Assembly (NCBI GenBank): GCA_021324575.1
Contig: JAJPIW010000047.1
Span: 1 to 46,011, forward strand
DNA length: 46,011 bases
Source: Intrasporangiaceae bacterium
GTDB lineage: Bacteria; Actinomycetota; Actinomycetes; Actinomycetales; Dermatophilaceae
Direction: 5' to 3'
Below the pieces are notes generated by a model that was given only the letters and a program-made list of their open reading frames with translations, was not told the DNA's origin and ran no database searches. Below, piece after piece: positions 8,293 to 17,973 of the stretch. The position numbers and the translations under genes are program-made. Numbering within the stretch: the stretch's first letter is position 1; every line of letters starts with the position of its first letter.

Positions 8293-9878
8293 GCGGTGCC
8301 CAGGGCCCTGAGCACCCGCAACGAGGCAGTGAGCGCCGCCGCGAACACCCGGTCGCTCACCCCGCGCGGTGGGGCGATCGGCAGGAGGTGCTGAGCGGTG
8401 ACGTTCTGGCTCTCGGTGTACTTCAGGATGCCCTCCGCGCCGTGGCGGCGGCCCATGCCCGACTGCTTCATCCCGCCCATTGGGGCGCCGACGCTCCCCC
8501 AGGCCGCGGCATACGGCTCGTTGATGTTGACCGTGCCGGTCTGGATCTGCGCGGCGATCTCCCGGCCGCGCGAGATGTCGCGGGTGTAGACGGCGGCGTT
8601 GAGGCCGTACTCGGTGTCGTTGGCCAGCCGGATCGCCTCCGCGTCGGAGGAGACCCGGTACAGGGAGACGACCGGTCCGAAGGTCTCCCCGTCACGACAG
8701 GTCATGGCCGAGGTGACGTCGGTGAGGACGGTGGGCTCGTAGACGTACGGGCCCAGGTCGGGTCGCGCCCGGCCGCCGGCGAGCACCCTGGCGCCGTGGG
8801 CTCGCGCGTCCTCGACGTGTGCGGTCACCCGTTCCAGCTGGGCCGCCGAGACCAGGCTGCCCATGTCGTAGCCGTACTCCAGAGCAGTGCCGATCTTCAT
8901 CCTGCCCACTGCCGCAACGAACTTGGCCGTGAACTCGTCGGCGATCGCCTCGTGCAGGATGACCCGCTCGGCCGAGATGCACAGCTGGCCGGCGGAGGAG
9001 AAGCAGGCCCGGACGGCGCCCTCGACCGCCTTGCCGACGGGGGCGTCGGCGGCGACGTACATGGAGTTCTTGCCGCCGAGTTCGAGGCTGAACGCCACCA
9101 GCCGCTTGGCGGCGGCCTGGGCCACGGCCCGGCCGGTCGCCGTCGAGCCGGTGTAGCAGACGTAGTCGGCGAGGTCGACGACCGCCTGTCCGGTTGTCGG
9201 CCCGTCGCCGAGCACGACCTGGAAGACCCCCTCGGGCAGGCCGGCCTCGGTGAGCAGCTCGACGCCGAGCAGGGCCGAGAGGCTGGACTGGAGGTCGGGG
9301 CGCAGGACGACGGCGTTGCCGGCCATGAGCGCGGGCAGGGCGTCGGTGATCGACAGCGAGAGGGGGTAGTTCCACGGCGAGACGATGCCCACGACGCCCC
9401 GGGGCCGGTGGTGCTCGACGGACTGGGTGAGGACCGGGAACGCACCGAGGTGCCGCTGCGGCTTGAGGTACGCCGCGGCGCGGCGTCCGTAGTGGCGCGC
9501 GACGAGCGCGCAGTCGAGGACCTCCTCGAAGGCGTGCCGACGGGCCTTGCCGGACTCGAGCTGGACGATGTCGAGCAGCTCGACCTGGCGCGCGAGGACG
9601 AGGTCGTGGAAGCGCAGGAGGATCTGCTCTCGGTGCCCCATCGACGTCCGGGCCCACGCGCGCTGGGCCGAGCGGGCCGACTCGATGGCCACCTGCACGT
9701 CCGCCCGCGAGGACATCGGGAGCGACGCGAGCGGTGCCCCGGTCATCGGCGTGTGCGTGACGTAGGCCGCGGCCCTCGGCCCGCAGACGACGCGGGCGGT
9801 GAGCCGACGCGCCCGGGCCGGGTCCACGGCATACGTGGCGGTGGGGTCGAGCTCCGGATCAGCGATGATCGACGTCAT
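8289..9878 (-). CDS. NAD(P)-dependent succinate-semialdehyde dehydrogenase (GabD2-like aldehyde dehydrogenase)
   Basis: 529 residues with the complete aldehyde dehydrogenase set: oxyanion-hole Asn in SPWNYPLSL (N170), the general base in LELGGKN (E266) and the nucleophile in SSAGQLCISAERV (C300), plus ETFGPVV. The cofactor segment VVLRPDLQ (about 191-198) has Arg where most relatives have Lys. Length and sequence resemble actinobacterial GabD2, which oxidises succinic semialdehyde to succinate; other aldehydes are possible. It is translationally coupled to the GMC oxidase downstream, so a two-step alcohol-to-aldehyde-to-acid oxidation is a reasonable guess. ATG 9878 was chosen because TACCCT lies 6 nt upstream; a longer reading frame would run into the GNAT gene. 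Confidence 0.9.
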   Translation of the reverse strand: MTSIIADPELDPTATYAVDPARARRLTARVVCGPRAAAYVTHTPMTGAPLASLPMSSRADVQVAIESARSAQRAWARTSMGHREQILLRFHDLVLARQVELLDIVQLESGKARRHAFEEVLDCALVARHYGRRAAAYLKPQRHLGAFPVLTQSVEHHRPRGVVGIVSPWNYPLSLSITDALPALMAGNAVVLRPDLQSSLSALLGVELLTEAGLPEGVFQVVLGDGPTTGQAVVDLADYVCYTGSTATGRAVAQAAAKRLVAFSLELGGKNSMYVAADAPVGKAVEGAVRACFSSAGQLCISAERVILHEAIADEFTAKFVAAVGRMKIGTALEYGYDMGSLVSAAQLERVTAHVEDARAHGARVLAGGRARPDLGPYVYEPTVLTDVTSAMTCRDGETFGPVVSLYRVSSDAEAIRLANDTEYGLNAAVYTRDISRGREIAAQIQTGTVNINEPYAAAWGSVGAPMGGMKQSGMGRRHGAEGILKYTESQNVTAQHLLPIAPPRGVSDRVFAAALTASLRVLRALGTA

Positions 9879-9884
9879 TACTGA

Positions 9885-9890
9885 AGGGTA
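9885..9890 (-). promoter_or_regulatory. -10 element of leaderless gabD2-like promoter
   Basis: TACCCT on the minus strand, 6 nt before the ATG at 9878, inside the 31-bp gap after the GNAT gene. Confidence 0.55.
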
Positions 9891-9909
9891 ATCACCGAGA
9901 CGAGGGGTG

Positions 9910-10452
9910 TCACGGGTTAGGTGACGGAGACCTCGGACGGACGAGCACGTCGTAGGCGTCGCCCTCGGCCACCGGTCCGAGGACCTCCCAGCCGCGGCGG
10001 CGGTACCAGTCGTATGCCGGGGCACTGCGGTCCGCGAGCAGCCACCCCGGGCCCTCGCCCACGAGCAGCCCGACGAGCGCGGCGCCGACTCCGCCACCCC
10101 GCGTCCCCGGGTCGACGGCGAGCTCGACGACCTCGACGCCCACGAGCCGGCCGGCCCAGGGCTTGGCGCGGAGGCGCTCGTACAGTCCGGCGAAGAGGGC
10201 CGGCGTGTGGGCCGTGTTGACGACCGAGTCCCACCCGAAGCAGGCACCGACGAGCTGGTCGGCGTCGTGCGCCGTCACGACCCGGAAGCCGGGAACCTCG
10301 GCAAACGCCGGCCAGCTCTCGAGCCGCCGGGCCATCTTGGCCGCGACGTCGGCGTAGGGCGGCTCGTCGAAGGCCCGGCACAGCAGCTCGAAGAACCCGG
10401 GCGGGGGTTCGGGAGGAGCCGCGTGCACGGCATACGAGATGGTCTGTGGCAC
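9910..10452 (-). CDS. GNAT family N-acetyltransferase
   Basis: 180 residues of the GNAT fold. The acetyl-CoA binding motif A is VVELAVDPGTRGGGVGAALV (about 107-126), and APAYDWYRRRGWEVLG near the C-terminus is the usual closing beta4-alpha4 region of small-molecule or N-terminal acetyltransferases. The acceptor substrate cannot be inferred. The start is GTG 10452 (MPQTISYAV), 16 bp after the guaB3 stop, so it is probably carried on the guaB3 transcript. It also has an octamer copy near each end. Confidence 0.82.
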   Translation of the reverse strand: MPQTISYAVHAAPPEPPPGFFELLCRAFDEPPYADVAAKMARRLESWPAFAEVPGFRVVTAHDADQLVGACFGWDSVVNTAHTPALFAGLYERLRAKPWAGRLVGVEVVELAVDPGTRGGGVGAALVGLLVGEGPGWLLADRSAPAYDWYRRRGWEVLGPVAEGDAYDVLVRPRSPSPNP

Positions 10453-10468
10453 GCGCGAGCTCGCGGGG

Positions 10469-11590
10469 TCAGCTGCGCTGGTAGGGGGCGACGACGATCT
10501 CGACGCGCTGGAACTCCTTGACGTCGGAGTAGCCGGTCGTCGCCATCGCGCGCTTCAGGGCACCGACGATGTTGGTCGTGCCGTCGGCGAGCCGGGACGG
10601 CCCGAAGAGGATCTCCTCCAGACCGGCCACGGCGCCGACCTCGACCCGGCCACCGCGGGGCAGCTCGGCGTGGTGGGCCTCCGGGCCCCAGTGGTGGCCA
10701 CGGCCGGGTGCCTCGGTCGCGCGGGCCAGGGCAGCGCCGAGCATGACCGCGTCGGCGCCACAGGCCACGGCCTTGACGATGTCACCGCTCGTGCCGACCC
10801 CACCGTCGGCGATGACGTGGACGTAGCGGCCGCCGGACTCGTCGAGGTAGTCGCGTCGCGCGGCGGCGACGTCGGCGATCGCACTGGCCATGGGTGCGTG
10901 GACGCCCAGCGTGGTGCGCGTCGTGTGTGCCGCTCCCCCGCCGAAGCCGACCAGCACGCCGGCGGCACCGGTGCGCATGAGGTGGAGGGCTGCGGTGTAG
11001 GTCGCCGCGCCGCCGACGATCACCGGCACGTCGAGCTCGTAGATGAACCGCTTGAGGTTGAGCGGCTCGGCCCGGCCGGAGACGTGCTCGGCCGACACCG
11101 TCGTGCCACGGATGACGAACAGGTCGACGCCGGAGTCGACGACGGTCTTCCAGAACTGCTGGGTACGTTGCGGGGACAGTGCACCGGCGACGGTCACCCC
11201 TGCCGCACGCACCTCACGGATCCGCTCGGTGATCAGCTCGGGCCGGATCTCGGCGGCGTAGATCTCCTGCATCCGGGCCGTCGCGAGCGCCGGGTCGAGG
11301 GTGGCGATCTCGGCGAGCAGCGGCTCGGGGTCCTCGTAGCGGGTCCACAACCCCTCGAGGTCGAGGACCGGCAGGCCGCCCAGGTTGCCCAGCGCGATGG
11401 CGGTCGTCGGCGACATCACCGAGTCCATCGGGGCCGCGATGACCGGGATGTCGAAGTGGTAGGCATCGATCTGCCAGCCGACGGACACCTCCTCGGGGTC
11501 GCGGGTGCGGCGGCTCGGGACGACGGCGATGTCGTCGAAGGAGTAGGCCCGGCGGCCGCGCTTGCCACGGCCGATCTCGATCTCGGTCAC
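10469..11590 (-). CDS. guaB3: GuaB3 family IMP dehydrogenase-related protein
   Basis: 373 residues, a TIM barrel of the IMPDH/GMP reductase superfamily with no CBS domains. It opens with RRAYSFDDIAVVPSRRTRDPEEVS and has the phosphate-binding ADGGVGTSGDIVKAVACGADAVMLG, as in GuaB3 of other actinobacteria (about 375 residues). The catalytic loop, GPGSICTTR in true IMPDH, reads GFGGGAAHTTRTTLG here, so the nucleophilic cysteine is replaced by alanine. It therefore cannot use classic IMPDH chemistry. The role of actinobacterial GuaB3 is not settled. The start is GTG 11590 with TAGGGT 6 nt upstream. It heads a probable guaB3-GNAT-dehydrogenase-GMC unit and diverges from the P1 peptidase across a very short gap. 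Confidence 0.92.
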   Translation of the reverse strand: MTEIEIGRGKRGRRAYSFDDIAVVPSRRTRDPEEVSVGWQIDAYHFDIPVIAAPMDSVMSPTTAIALGNLGGLPVLDLEGLWTRYEDPEPLLAEIATLDPALATARMQEIYAAEIRPELITERIREVRAAGVTVAGALSPQRTQQFWKTVVDSGVDLFVIRGTTVSAEHVSGRAEPLNLKRFIYELDVPVIVGGAATYTAALHLMRTGAAGVLVGFGGGAAHTTRTTLGVHAPMASAIADVAAARRDYLDESGGRYVHVIADGGVGTSGDIVKAVACGADAVMLGAALARATEAPGRGHHWGPEAHHAELPRGGRVEVGAVAGLEEILFGPSRLADGTTNIVGALKRAMATTGYSDVKEFQRVEIVVAPYQRS

Positions 11591-11596
11591 CGGCCA

Positions 11597-11602
11597 ACCC
11601 TA
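11597..11602 (-). promoter_or_regulatory. -10 element of leaderless guaB3 promoter
   Basis: TAGGGT on the minus strand, 6 nt before the GTG of guaB3. The divergent peptidase begins only 26-38 bp from guaB3, so its promoter must overlap this one. Confidence 0.6.
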
Positions 11603-11628
11603 CCGACGCGTGGAGGATGCTGGACCTC

Positions 11629-12717
11629 GTGCCCACCGGACCCCGAAATCACACTGCACTTCACAACGACCTCACCGACATCACCGGCCTGCAGGTCGGC
11701 CACACCACCCGCACCGAGCCCGGCTGGCTGACCGGATGCACCGTCGTCCTCCCCGATCGACCGGTGGTCTGCGGGGTCTCGGTGCGCGGCGGCGGACCGG
11801 GTACCCGGGAGACCGACCTGCTCGACCCGCGCAACCTCGTCGACCGGGTCGACGCCCTCGTCCTGTCCGGCGGCTCCGCGTTCGGGCTCGGCGTCGCGGA
11901 CGGGGTGATGAAGCAGCTGTATGCCGCGGGGCGGGGTTGGCCGATGGGCGCACCCGGCGAGGTGGTCCCGATCGTCCCCGCCGCGATCCTCTTCGACCTC
12001 GGTCGGGGCGGGGAGTGGGCCAGCCATCCGGGCCCGGTCGACGGCGAGTTCGCCTGCGCAGCAGCCGGATCCGGCCCTGTCCCCCAAGGCACGGTGGGGG
12101 CCGGGACGGGAGCGAAGGCGGGCGGACTCAAGGGCGGGGTCGGCTCCGCGAGCGTCGTCCTGTCCTCCGGTGTCACCGTCGCCGCCCTCGTGGCGTGCAA
12201 CGCGGTGGGCTCACCGATCGACCTGCGGACCGGTGAGATCCTCGGGGCACGGTTGGGCCTGGGTGACGAGTTCGCCGACCTGCCTGCCGTTCGGGCGGAG
12301 CGGTTGGCGGCCTTCCTCTCCGCGCGGGAGGCCGAGGTAGCCGCCTTCCGTCTTGCGTCTGCGGATTCGGGGGCGGGGACCCCCGAATCCGCAGACGCAA
12401 GGGTGGTGGTGGCGGGGCAGGCGACGACGATCGGGGTCGTTGCCACCGACGCCACGCTCACCAAGGCCGAGTGCGCCAAGCTCGCCGACATCGCCCACGA
12501 CGGGATCGCACGCGCGGTCAACCCGGTCCACACGGCATACGACGGGGACACGCTCTTCGCGCTGGCGACCGGCGGGCGACCCGCCCCGGCCGGGCCGCTC
12601 GACATCGTCGAGCTCCAGGCCGCGGCCGCTGACTGCGTGAGCCGGGCCATCGCGCACGGCCTGCTGGCCGCCACGTCCGCAGCGGGTTTCCCGAGTTGGC
12701 GGGAGGCTCTGACCTGA
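11629..12717 (+). CDS. P1 (S58/DmpA) family peptidase
   Basis: 362 residues from GTG 11629. P1 peptidases are self-cleaving N-terminal nucleophile hydrolases acting as aminopeptidases or amidases. Family motifs seen: NDLTDITGLQVGHTT at the N-terminus, GVSVRGGGPGTRETDLL, LSGGSAFGLGVADGVM, GTGAKAGGLKGGVGSAS and TTIGVVATDATLTKAE. I prefer GTG 11629 because homologues usually begin a few residues before this N-terminal motif. ATG 11617 is in frame, but it directly abuts the GGAGG at 11612-11616. A perfect 22-bp inverted repeat (12352-12401) is inserted in frame just before TTIGVVATDA and encodes a low-complexity loop. The substrate is unknown. The M20 peptidase follows after 18 bp. Confidence 0.88.
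   Translation: MPTGPRNHTALHNDLTDITGLQVGHTTRTEPGWLTGCTVVLPDRPVVCGVSVRGGGPGTRETDLLDPRNLVDRVDALVLSGGSAFGLGVADGVMKQLYAAGRGWPMGAPGEVVPIVPAAILFDLGRGGEWASHPGPVDGEFACAAAGSGPVPQGTVGAGTGAKAGGLKGGVGSASVVLSSGVTVAALVACNAVGSPIDLRTGEILGARLGLGDEFADLPAVRAERLAAFLSAREAEVAAFRLASADSGAGTPESADARVVVAGQATTIGVVATDATLTKAECAKLADIAHDGIARAVNPVHTAYDGDTLFALATGGRPAPAGPLDIVELQAAAADCVSRAIAHGLLAATSAAGFPSWREALT
12352..12401. repeat. Perfect 22-bp inverted repeat inside the P1 peptidase gene
   Basis: Arms 12352-12373 and 12380-12401 are exact reverse complements separated by 6 nt (CGGGGA). The whole 50-nt unit keeps the reading frame and encodes about 17 residues (LASADSGAGTPESADAR) in the linker before the conserved TTIGVVATDA strand. 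There is no T-run after either arm. It looks like a palindromic insertion tolerated in a surface loop. Confidence 0.85.
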
Positions 12718-12722
12718 CGCGG

Positions 12723-12728
12723 TAGCGT
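12723..12728 (+). promoter_or_regulatory. -10 element of leaderless M20 peptidase promoter
   Basis: TAGCGT, 7 nt before the ATG at 12736. It begins 6 nt after the last base of the P1 peptidase stop. Confidence 0.5.
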
Positions 12729-12735
12729 CGCCGAC

Positions 12736-14058
12736 ATGGACCGCGCCGACGCCGCCCTGCAGGCTGCTGTGCGCCTCCCGACGATCGCCCACGCCGACCC
12801 CGCGCAGGTCGACGCGGCGCCGTTCGACGCCCTCCGCGCGGTCCTGCGAGCGCATTTCCCACTCGTCCACGAGCGCCTTGAGCTGACCCGGATCGACCGG
12901 CACGGGCTGCTCTTCCACTGGGTGGGGCGCACGGCCGAGCGGCCGGTCGTCCTCATGGCGCATCTGGACGTCGTGCCGGTCGACGACTCCGCGCCCTGGC
13001 GCCACCCGGCGTTCTCGGCCGACGTCGTCGACGGTGCCATGTGGGGCCGGGGCACCCTCGACGACAAGGGCAGCGTCGTGGCGATCTGCGAGGCCATCGA
13101 ACGTCTGCTGGAGACGGGTTTCGTTCCTGCACAAGACATCTGGCTCTCCTTCGGCGCCGACGAGGAGGTGTCCGGTCGATGCGCGCCAGCAGCTGTCTCC
13201 GAGCTGCGAGACCGGGGTGTCAAGCCATGGTTCGTCCTCGACGAGGGTGGCGCGATCGCGGGCGAGGCGTTCCCCGGCGTGCTCCCACCAGTCGGCGTCG
13301 TGGGCGTGACCGAGAAGGGCACGACGACCCTCGTCCTCACCGCCGAGGGACGGGGCGGGCACGCCTCGACCCCGGCGAGGAACGGCCCCACGGTGCGGGT
13401 CGCTCGGGCCATCCTGCGGATCGAGAAGGCACCGTTCCCGGCAAGCGTCCCGGCCCCGACGGTCGAGCTGCTCCGACGCCTGGCCCCGCACGCACCCAAG
13501 GCGTTGGGTGCGCTGATGGCCAACGCCGGCCGCCTCGGACCGGCCGTCGCCCGGGCACTCATCGCGGCCGGGCCGGAGCCCGCGGCCATGACCCGAACGA
13601 CGGTCGCCGTCACCACCTTGTCCGGCTCGCCGGCCGCCAACGTCATCGCCTCGTCGGCACGAGCCGGGCTCAACATCCGCGTCATGGTGGGTGACTCCGT
13701 CGACGGCGTCGTCGAGCACATCCGCAAGGCCATAAGGGACAGGGACATTCGCATCGACGTAGGGGACGCGAACGAGCCGAGCCCGGTGTCCCCCTGGGCC
13801 GGCGACCCGGCATACGACCTCATCGAGACGACCATCGCGGAAGTCTTCCCGGACGCGATCCCCTCCCCCTACGTGATGATGGCCGCCACCGACAGCCGGT
13901 TCTTCACCGCGATCTGCGAACGGGTCTACCGGTTCGCGCCGTTCCGGATGAGCAAGGAGCAGCGCGCGTCGATCCACTCCTACGACGAGCACATCCGGCT
14001 CGAAGACTTCCACACCGGGATCGACTGGTACCGGCGGCTGCTCGAGAAGGTGGCCTGA
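12736..14058 (+). CDS. M20 family metallopeptidase (carboxypeptidase S-like)
   Basis: 440 residues. Di-zinc site motifs in order: MAHLDVVPV (His, about 75-83), WGRGTLDDKGSV (bridging Asp, about 100), FGADEEVSG (catalytic Glu-Glu, about 139-147) and HSYDEHI near the C-terminus (last metal ligand). GRGGHASTPARNGP (about 211) opens the dimerisation lid domain. The sequence resembles the carboxypeptidase S/PM20D1 branch, which hydrolyses peptides or N-acyl amino acids in eukaryotes; bacterial substrates are unknown. No signal peptide, so cytoplasmic. ATG 12736 is supported by the upstream TAGCGT. An MFS transporter starts one base after its stop, suggesting uptake or export of its substrate or product. 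Confidence 0.9.
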   Translation: MDRADAALQAAVRLPTIAHADPAQVDAAPFDALRAVLRAHFPLVHERLELTRIDRHGLLFHWVGRTAERPVVLMAHLDVVPVDDSAPWRHPAFSADVVDGAMWGRGTLDDKGSVVAICEAIERLLETGFVPAQDIWLSFGADEEVSGRCAPAAVSELRDRGVKPWFVLDEGGAIAGEAFPGVLPPVGVVGVTEKGTTTLVLTAEGRGGHASTPARNGPTVRVARAILRIEKAPFPASVPAPTVELLRRLAPHAPKALGALMANAGRLGPAVARALIAAGPEPAAMTRTTVAVTTLSGSPAANVIASSARAGLNIRVMVGDSVDGVVEHIRKAIRDRDIRIDVGDANEPSPVSPWAGDPAYDLIETTIAEVFPDAIPSPYVMMAATDSRFFTAICERVYRFAPFRMSKEQRASIHSYDEHIRLEDFHTGIDWYRRLLEKVA

Positions 14059-14059
14059 C

Positions 14060-15496
14060 GTGTCGGTCTCCGCGGGGACCAGGCAGGCCGCCCGCAGCCT
14101 GGCCGCCATCGTCGGCTTCCTCGTCTGCGTCGAGGTCGCGAGCGGGGTCCTGCAGGGCTACTACACGCCGATCTACCCGCAGATCGCCCACCACCTCACC
14201 ATCCCAGAGGGCGACGTCAACTGGTTCGAGGCGGCCCAGCTCATCGTGTCGGCGCTCTGCGTCCCGTTCCTCGCCCGCCTCGGCGATCTCGTGGGGCACA
14301 AGAAGGTGCTGCTCCTCTCGACGGCCGTCACCGCGCTCGGATCCTGGGTCCTCGTCGTCGCGCCGAGCTTCTGGACCTTCCTCGTCGGCTGGGCCGTGCA
14401 GGGTGCCTACGTGGTGTGGCTGCCCCTCGAGATCGCCATCATCCACCGGCGCACCCGCGACTCCGGGCGACAGGAGCTGCTCACGCGGCGCGGCGCCGCG
14501 GTGCTCGTCGGCGCCCTCGAGCTGGCCGTCATCGTCGGCGCCCTGACGAGCGGGACACTCGTCGACACCACCTCGATGGGAGCCGTCCTCCTGCTGCCGG
14601 CCATCGTCGTCACAGTGGTGTTCGTCGTCGTTCTCCTCGGCATCGAGGACGTCCCGGGTGAGTCGACCGGGGGCATCGACTGGCGGGGTCTGGGTCTGGT
14701 GACCCTCGTCCTCGGTCTGGTCATGGCGGGGCTCGTGGTCATCCGGCTCGACGGGGCAGGCAGCGTCCCGGGCTGGTTGCTGGTAGCCGGCGGGCTCGCG
14801 GCGGTAGTGCCGTTCTGGCGGTACGAGGCCCGGATCACCGCGCCGATCGTCGATGTCCGGCTCCTCGCCCGGCCGACCCAATGGCCGGTCCAGCTCACCG
14901 CGTTCCTCTTCGGCATCCCGGTGCTCGGCGGCCAGATCCCGCTGTCGACCTACGCCCAGGCCGACCCTGCCCAGCGCGGCTACGGCCTGGGGGCGTCGTC
15001 GTCGTTCGTCTCGACCCTGATCGGCGTCTACGTCATCACCCTCGCCGTCGGGGCGTTCACCCTGCCGCTGACCGCTCGCCTGCTCGGCGTCCGGCGAGCA
15101 CTGATGGTGGCCTGCTGCCTCGTCGCCCTGGGTTATGCGCTCTGGCTGCCGTTCCACGACACGACCGCCCAGGCCCTGGTCAACATGGCGATCGCCGGCG
15201 TTGGGTCGGGCGCCCTCGTGGCGGCGCTGCCCGCCTCGGCCGCCGCGGCCGCGCCACCGGAGCGGACCGGCTTCGCCACCGGAATGACCAACGCGACCAA
15301 GACCGTCGGCGGCGCCATCGCCTCCGCCGTCTTCGCCATCGCGCTGAAGGCCACCGGCTCGATCGACGGGAGCGGCCAGACCCACGCTCCCCTGTCCGGC
15401 TATCTCACCGTGTGGGGCGTCTGTGCGACAGCCGCCGTGCTGGCCGCCGTCGCCCTGTTGGCCGCCCCCAAGGACGCCTTCACCAACCGCGGCTGA
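14060..15496 (+). CDS. MFS transporter, 14-helix drug/proton type
   Basis: 478 residues, highly hydrophobic, with about 14 predicted helices. A motif-A-like loop is seen after helix 2 (LARLGDLVGHKKVLLLST, about 72-90), and a C-terminal GxxxGxxxA-rich stretch reads TGFATGMTNATKTVGGAIASA. This topology fits the DHA2 branch of proton-coupled drug exporters. The GTG start follows the M20 stop with one base between, so the two are translationally linked and the transported compound may be related to the peptidase reaction. The gene is convergent with guaB, 9 bp apart, and has no octamer copy. Confidence 0.88.
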   Translation: MSVSAGTRQAARSLAAIVGFLVCVEVASGVLQGYYTPIYPQIAHHLTIPEGDVNWFEAAQLIVSALCVPFLARLGDLVGHKKVLLLSTAVTALGSWVLVVAPSFWTFLVGWAVQGAYVVWLPLEIAIIHRRTRDSGRQELLTRRGAAVLVGALELAVIVGALTSGTLVDTTSMGAVLLLPAIVVTVVFVVVLLGIEDVPGESTGGIDWRGLGLVTLVLGLVMAGLVVIRLDGAGSVPGWLLVAGGLAAVVPFWRYEARITAPIVDVRLLARPTQWPVQLTAFLFGIPVLGGQIPLSTYAQADPAQRGYGLGASSSFVSTLIGVYVITLAVGAFTLPLTARLLGVRRALMVACCLVALGYALWLPFHDTTAQALVNMAIAGVGSGALVAALPASAAAAAPPERTGFATGMTNATKTVGGAIASAVFAIALKATGSIDGSGQTHAPLSGYLTVWGVCATAAVLAAVALLAAPKDAFTNRG

Positions 15497-15505
15497 GCGA
15501 GCGGC

Positions 15506-17023
<1,518 letters not shown>

Positions 17024-17029
17024 TCACCG

Positions 17030-17035
17030 ATTGTA
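17030..17035 (-). promoter_or_regulatory. -10 element of leaderless guaB promoter
   Basis: TACAAT on the minus strand, the best -10 match in the window, 6 nt before the guaB ATG. It overlaps an octamer copy at 17033. Confidence 0.7.
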
Positions 17036-17094
17036 TGCCGGTGGGCTGGGTCTCCCGGACCGCGCCCGCTGTGAGTTGGGCCGCGTAGCACTCC

Positions 17095-17200
17095 GGGTCC
17101 GAATATTGGGAAAAGGAGCCCGAACAAACACTTTCTTGAACAATTCCTTACCAAATGCTTGCCCAATGCAAACCAACTCCCGCCTAAGTTTCATTTGTGT
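17095..17200 (+). promoter_or_regulatory. AT-rich promoter/leader region upstream of whiB
   Basis: Bases 17101-17160 are about 38% GC and the next 40 about 47%, against about 70% around them. It carries TTGAAC at 17136-17141 and several A/T runs but no clear -10 at proper spacing. It lies 70-170 bp before the whiB ATG, so the mRNA probably has a long 5' leader, unlike its leaderless neighbours. Confidence 0.5.
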
Positions 17201-17267
17201 GCACCACAGGCGCCGCACGGTTGGTCCGTGTGGGCACTTTGAGATACGGCTAGGGAGGGACCAGTTG

Positions 17268-17564
17268 ATGGCCGAGATCGCACGGCTCCCAGGACCGATG
17301 GCACACCGCTGGGAGTGGCAGCTTGAGGGCTTGTGTCGTCGATCCAACCCGGAGATGTTCTTCCACCCCGAGGGCGAGCGGGGCAATGCTCGCCGTTCGC
17401 GCGACTCTGCCGCCAAACAGGTATGCCTCGGCTGCCCGGTTGTGCGAGAATGTCGCAGTCACGCTTTGGCCGTCCGCGAACCCTACGGGGTGTGGGGGGC
17501 CATGACCGAGGACGAGCGCGAAGCGTTCTACGAGGGACGAACGCTCGTCGCTGACGCCAGCTGA
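17268..17564 (+). CDS. WhiB family redox-sensing regulator, WhiB3/WhiD-like
   Basis: 98 residues. Four cysteines are arranged as in iron-sulfur WhiB proteins: one in WQLEGLC (about 24) and the C-x2-C-x5-C of KQVCLGCPVVREC. GVWGAM follows, matching the turn that docks on the sigma-A region 4 domain, and a basic tail is absent. The sequence WEWQLEGLCRRSNPEMFFHPEGERG closely matches mycobacterial WhiB3 and Streptomyces WhiD, and the position next to groEL1 and guaB is the WhiB3 position. These proteins bind a 4Fe-4S cluster and tune transcription to redox state and development. ATG 17268 has a strong GGGAGGG about 8 nt upstream. A clear terminator follows. Confidence 0.93.
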   Translation: MAEIARLPGPMAHRWEWQLEGLCRRSNPEMFFHPEGERGNARRSRDSAAKQVCLGCPVVRECRSHALAVREPYGVWGAMTEDEREAFYEGRTLVADAS

Positions 17565-17595
17565 TCCCCCAGCAGCTGGCGGTCCTCACCAAGAC

Positions 17596-17643
17596 GTCCC
17601 GGCTGCGGTCACCTGCCCCGACCGCAGCCGGGACTTCTTCTTG
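17596..17643 (+). terminator. Rho-independent terminator of whiB
   Basis: A perfect 15-bp stem (17596-17610 with 17620-17634), a 9-nt loop, and then TTCTTCTT. It begins 32 bp after the whiB stop and is the best classical terminator in the window. Confidence 0.9.
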
Positions 17644-17973
17644 TCCGGCCCCACCCGAGAATGGGCCCGTCGTTCCGATCGGGCGGCGCGGTGTGAAGGT
17701 GCGGCAGCGCCGGTCGCGGCTGACTGGGTACCCGACCGGCTACCCGACCGGAGATGCTGTGACCACAACACCTTCGGTTCGGTAACCAGTTGGCGACCAA
17801 CGTGCGTGTGGAGCGGACCCCGATGATCGCCCACGAGGGCCGCGGCGCCGGACTGGCGACGTCTCAGGTCGACTGGCGTCGGGACTGTTCGCTGGCCAGA
17901 GACACCTCGACGCGACCAGTGAGCGACAGTCGCCATTCCCGGCGTCGGGCCAGCGATCCCGTGGCACGACGAA
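17644..17973. other. Non-coding gap between whiB and groEL terminators
   Basis: I see no convincing gene. Short open frames on both strands lack family motifs and start signals. A direct repeat TACCCGACCGG occurs twice near 17729-17750. It may be decayed sequence or hold an unrecognised small RNA. Confidence 0.5.

Noticed and set aside
12352-12401. Terminator within the P1 peptidase gene
   Set aside because: The reading frame continues through it with conserved family residues after it, and there is no T-run.
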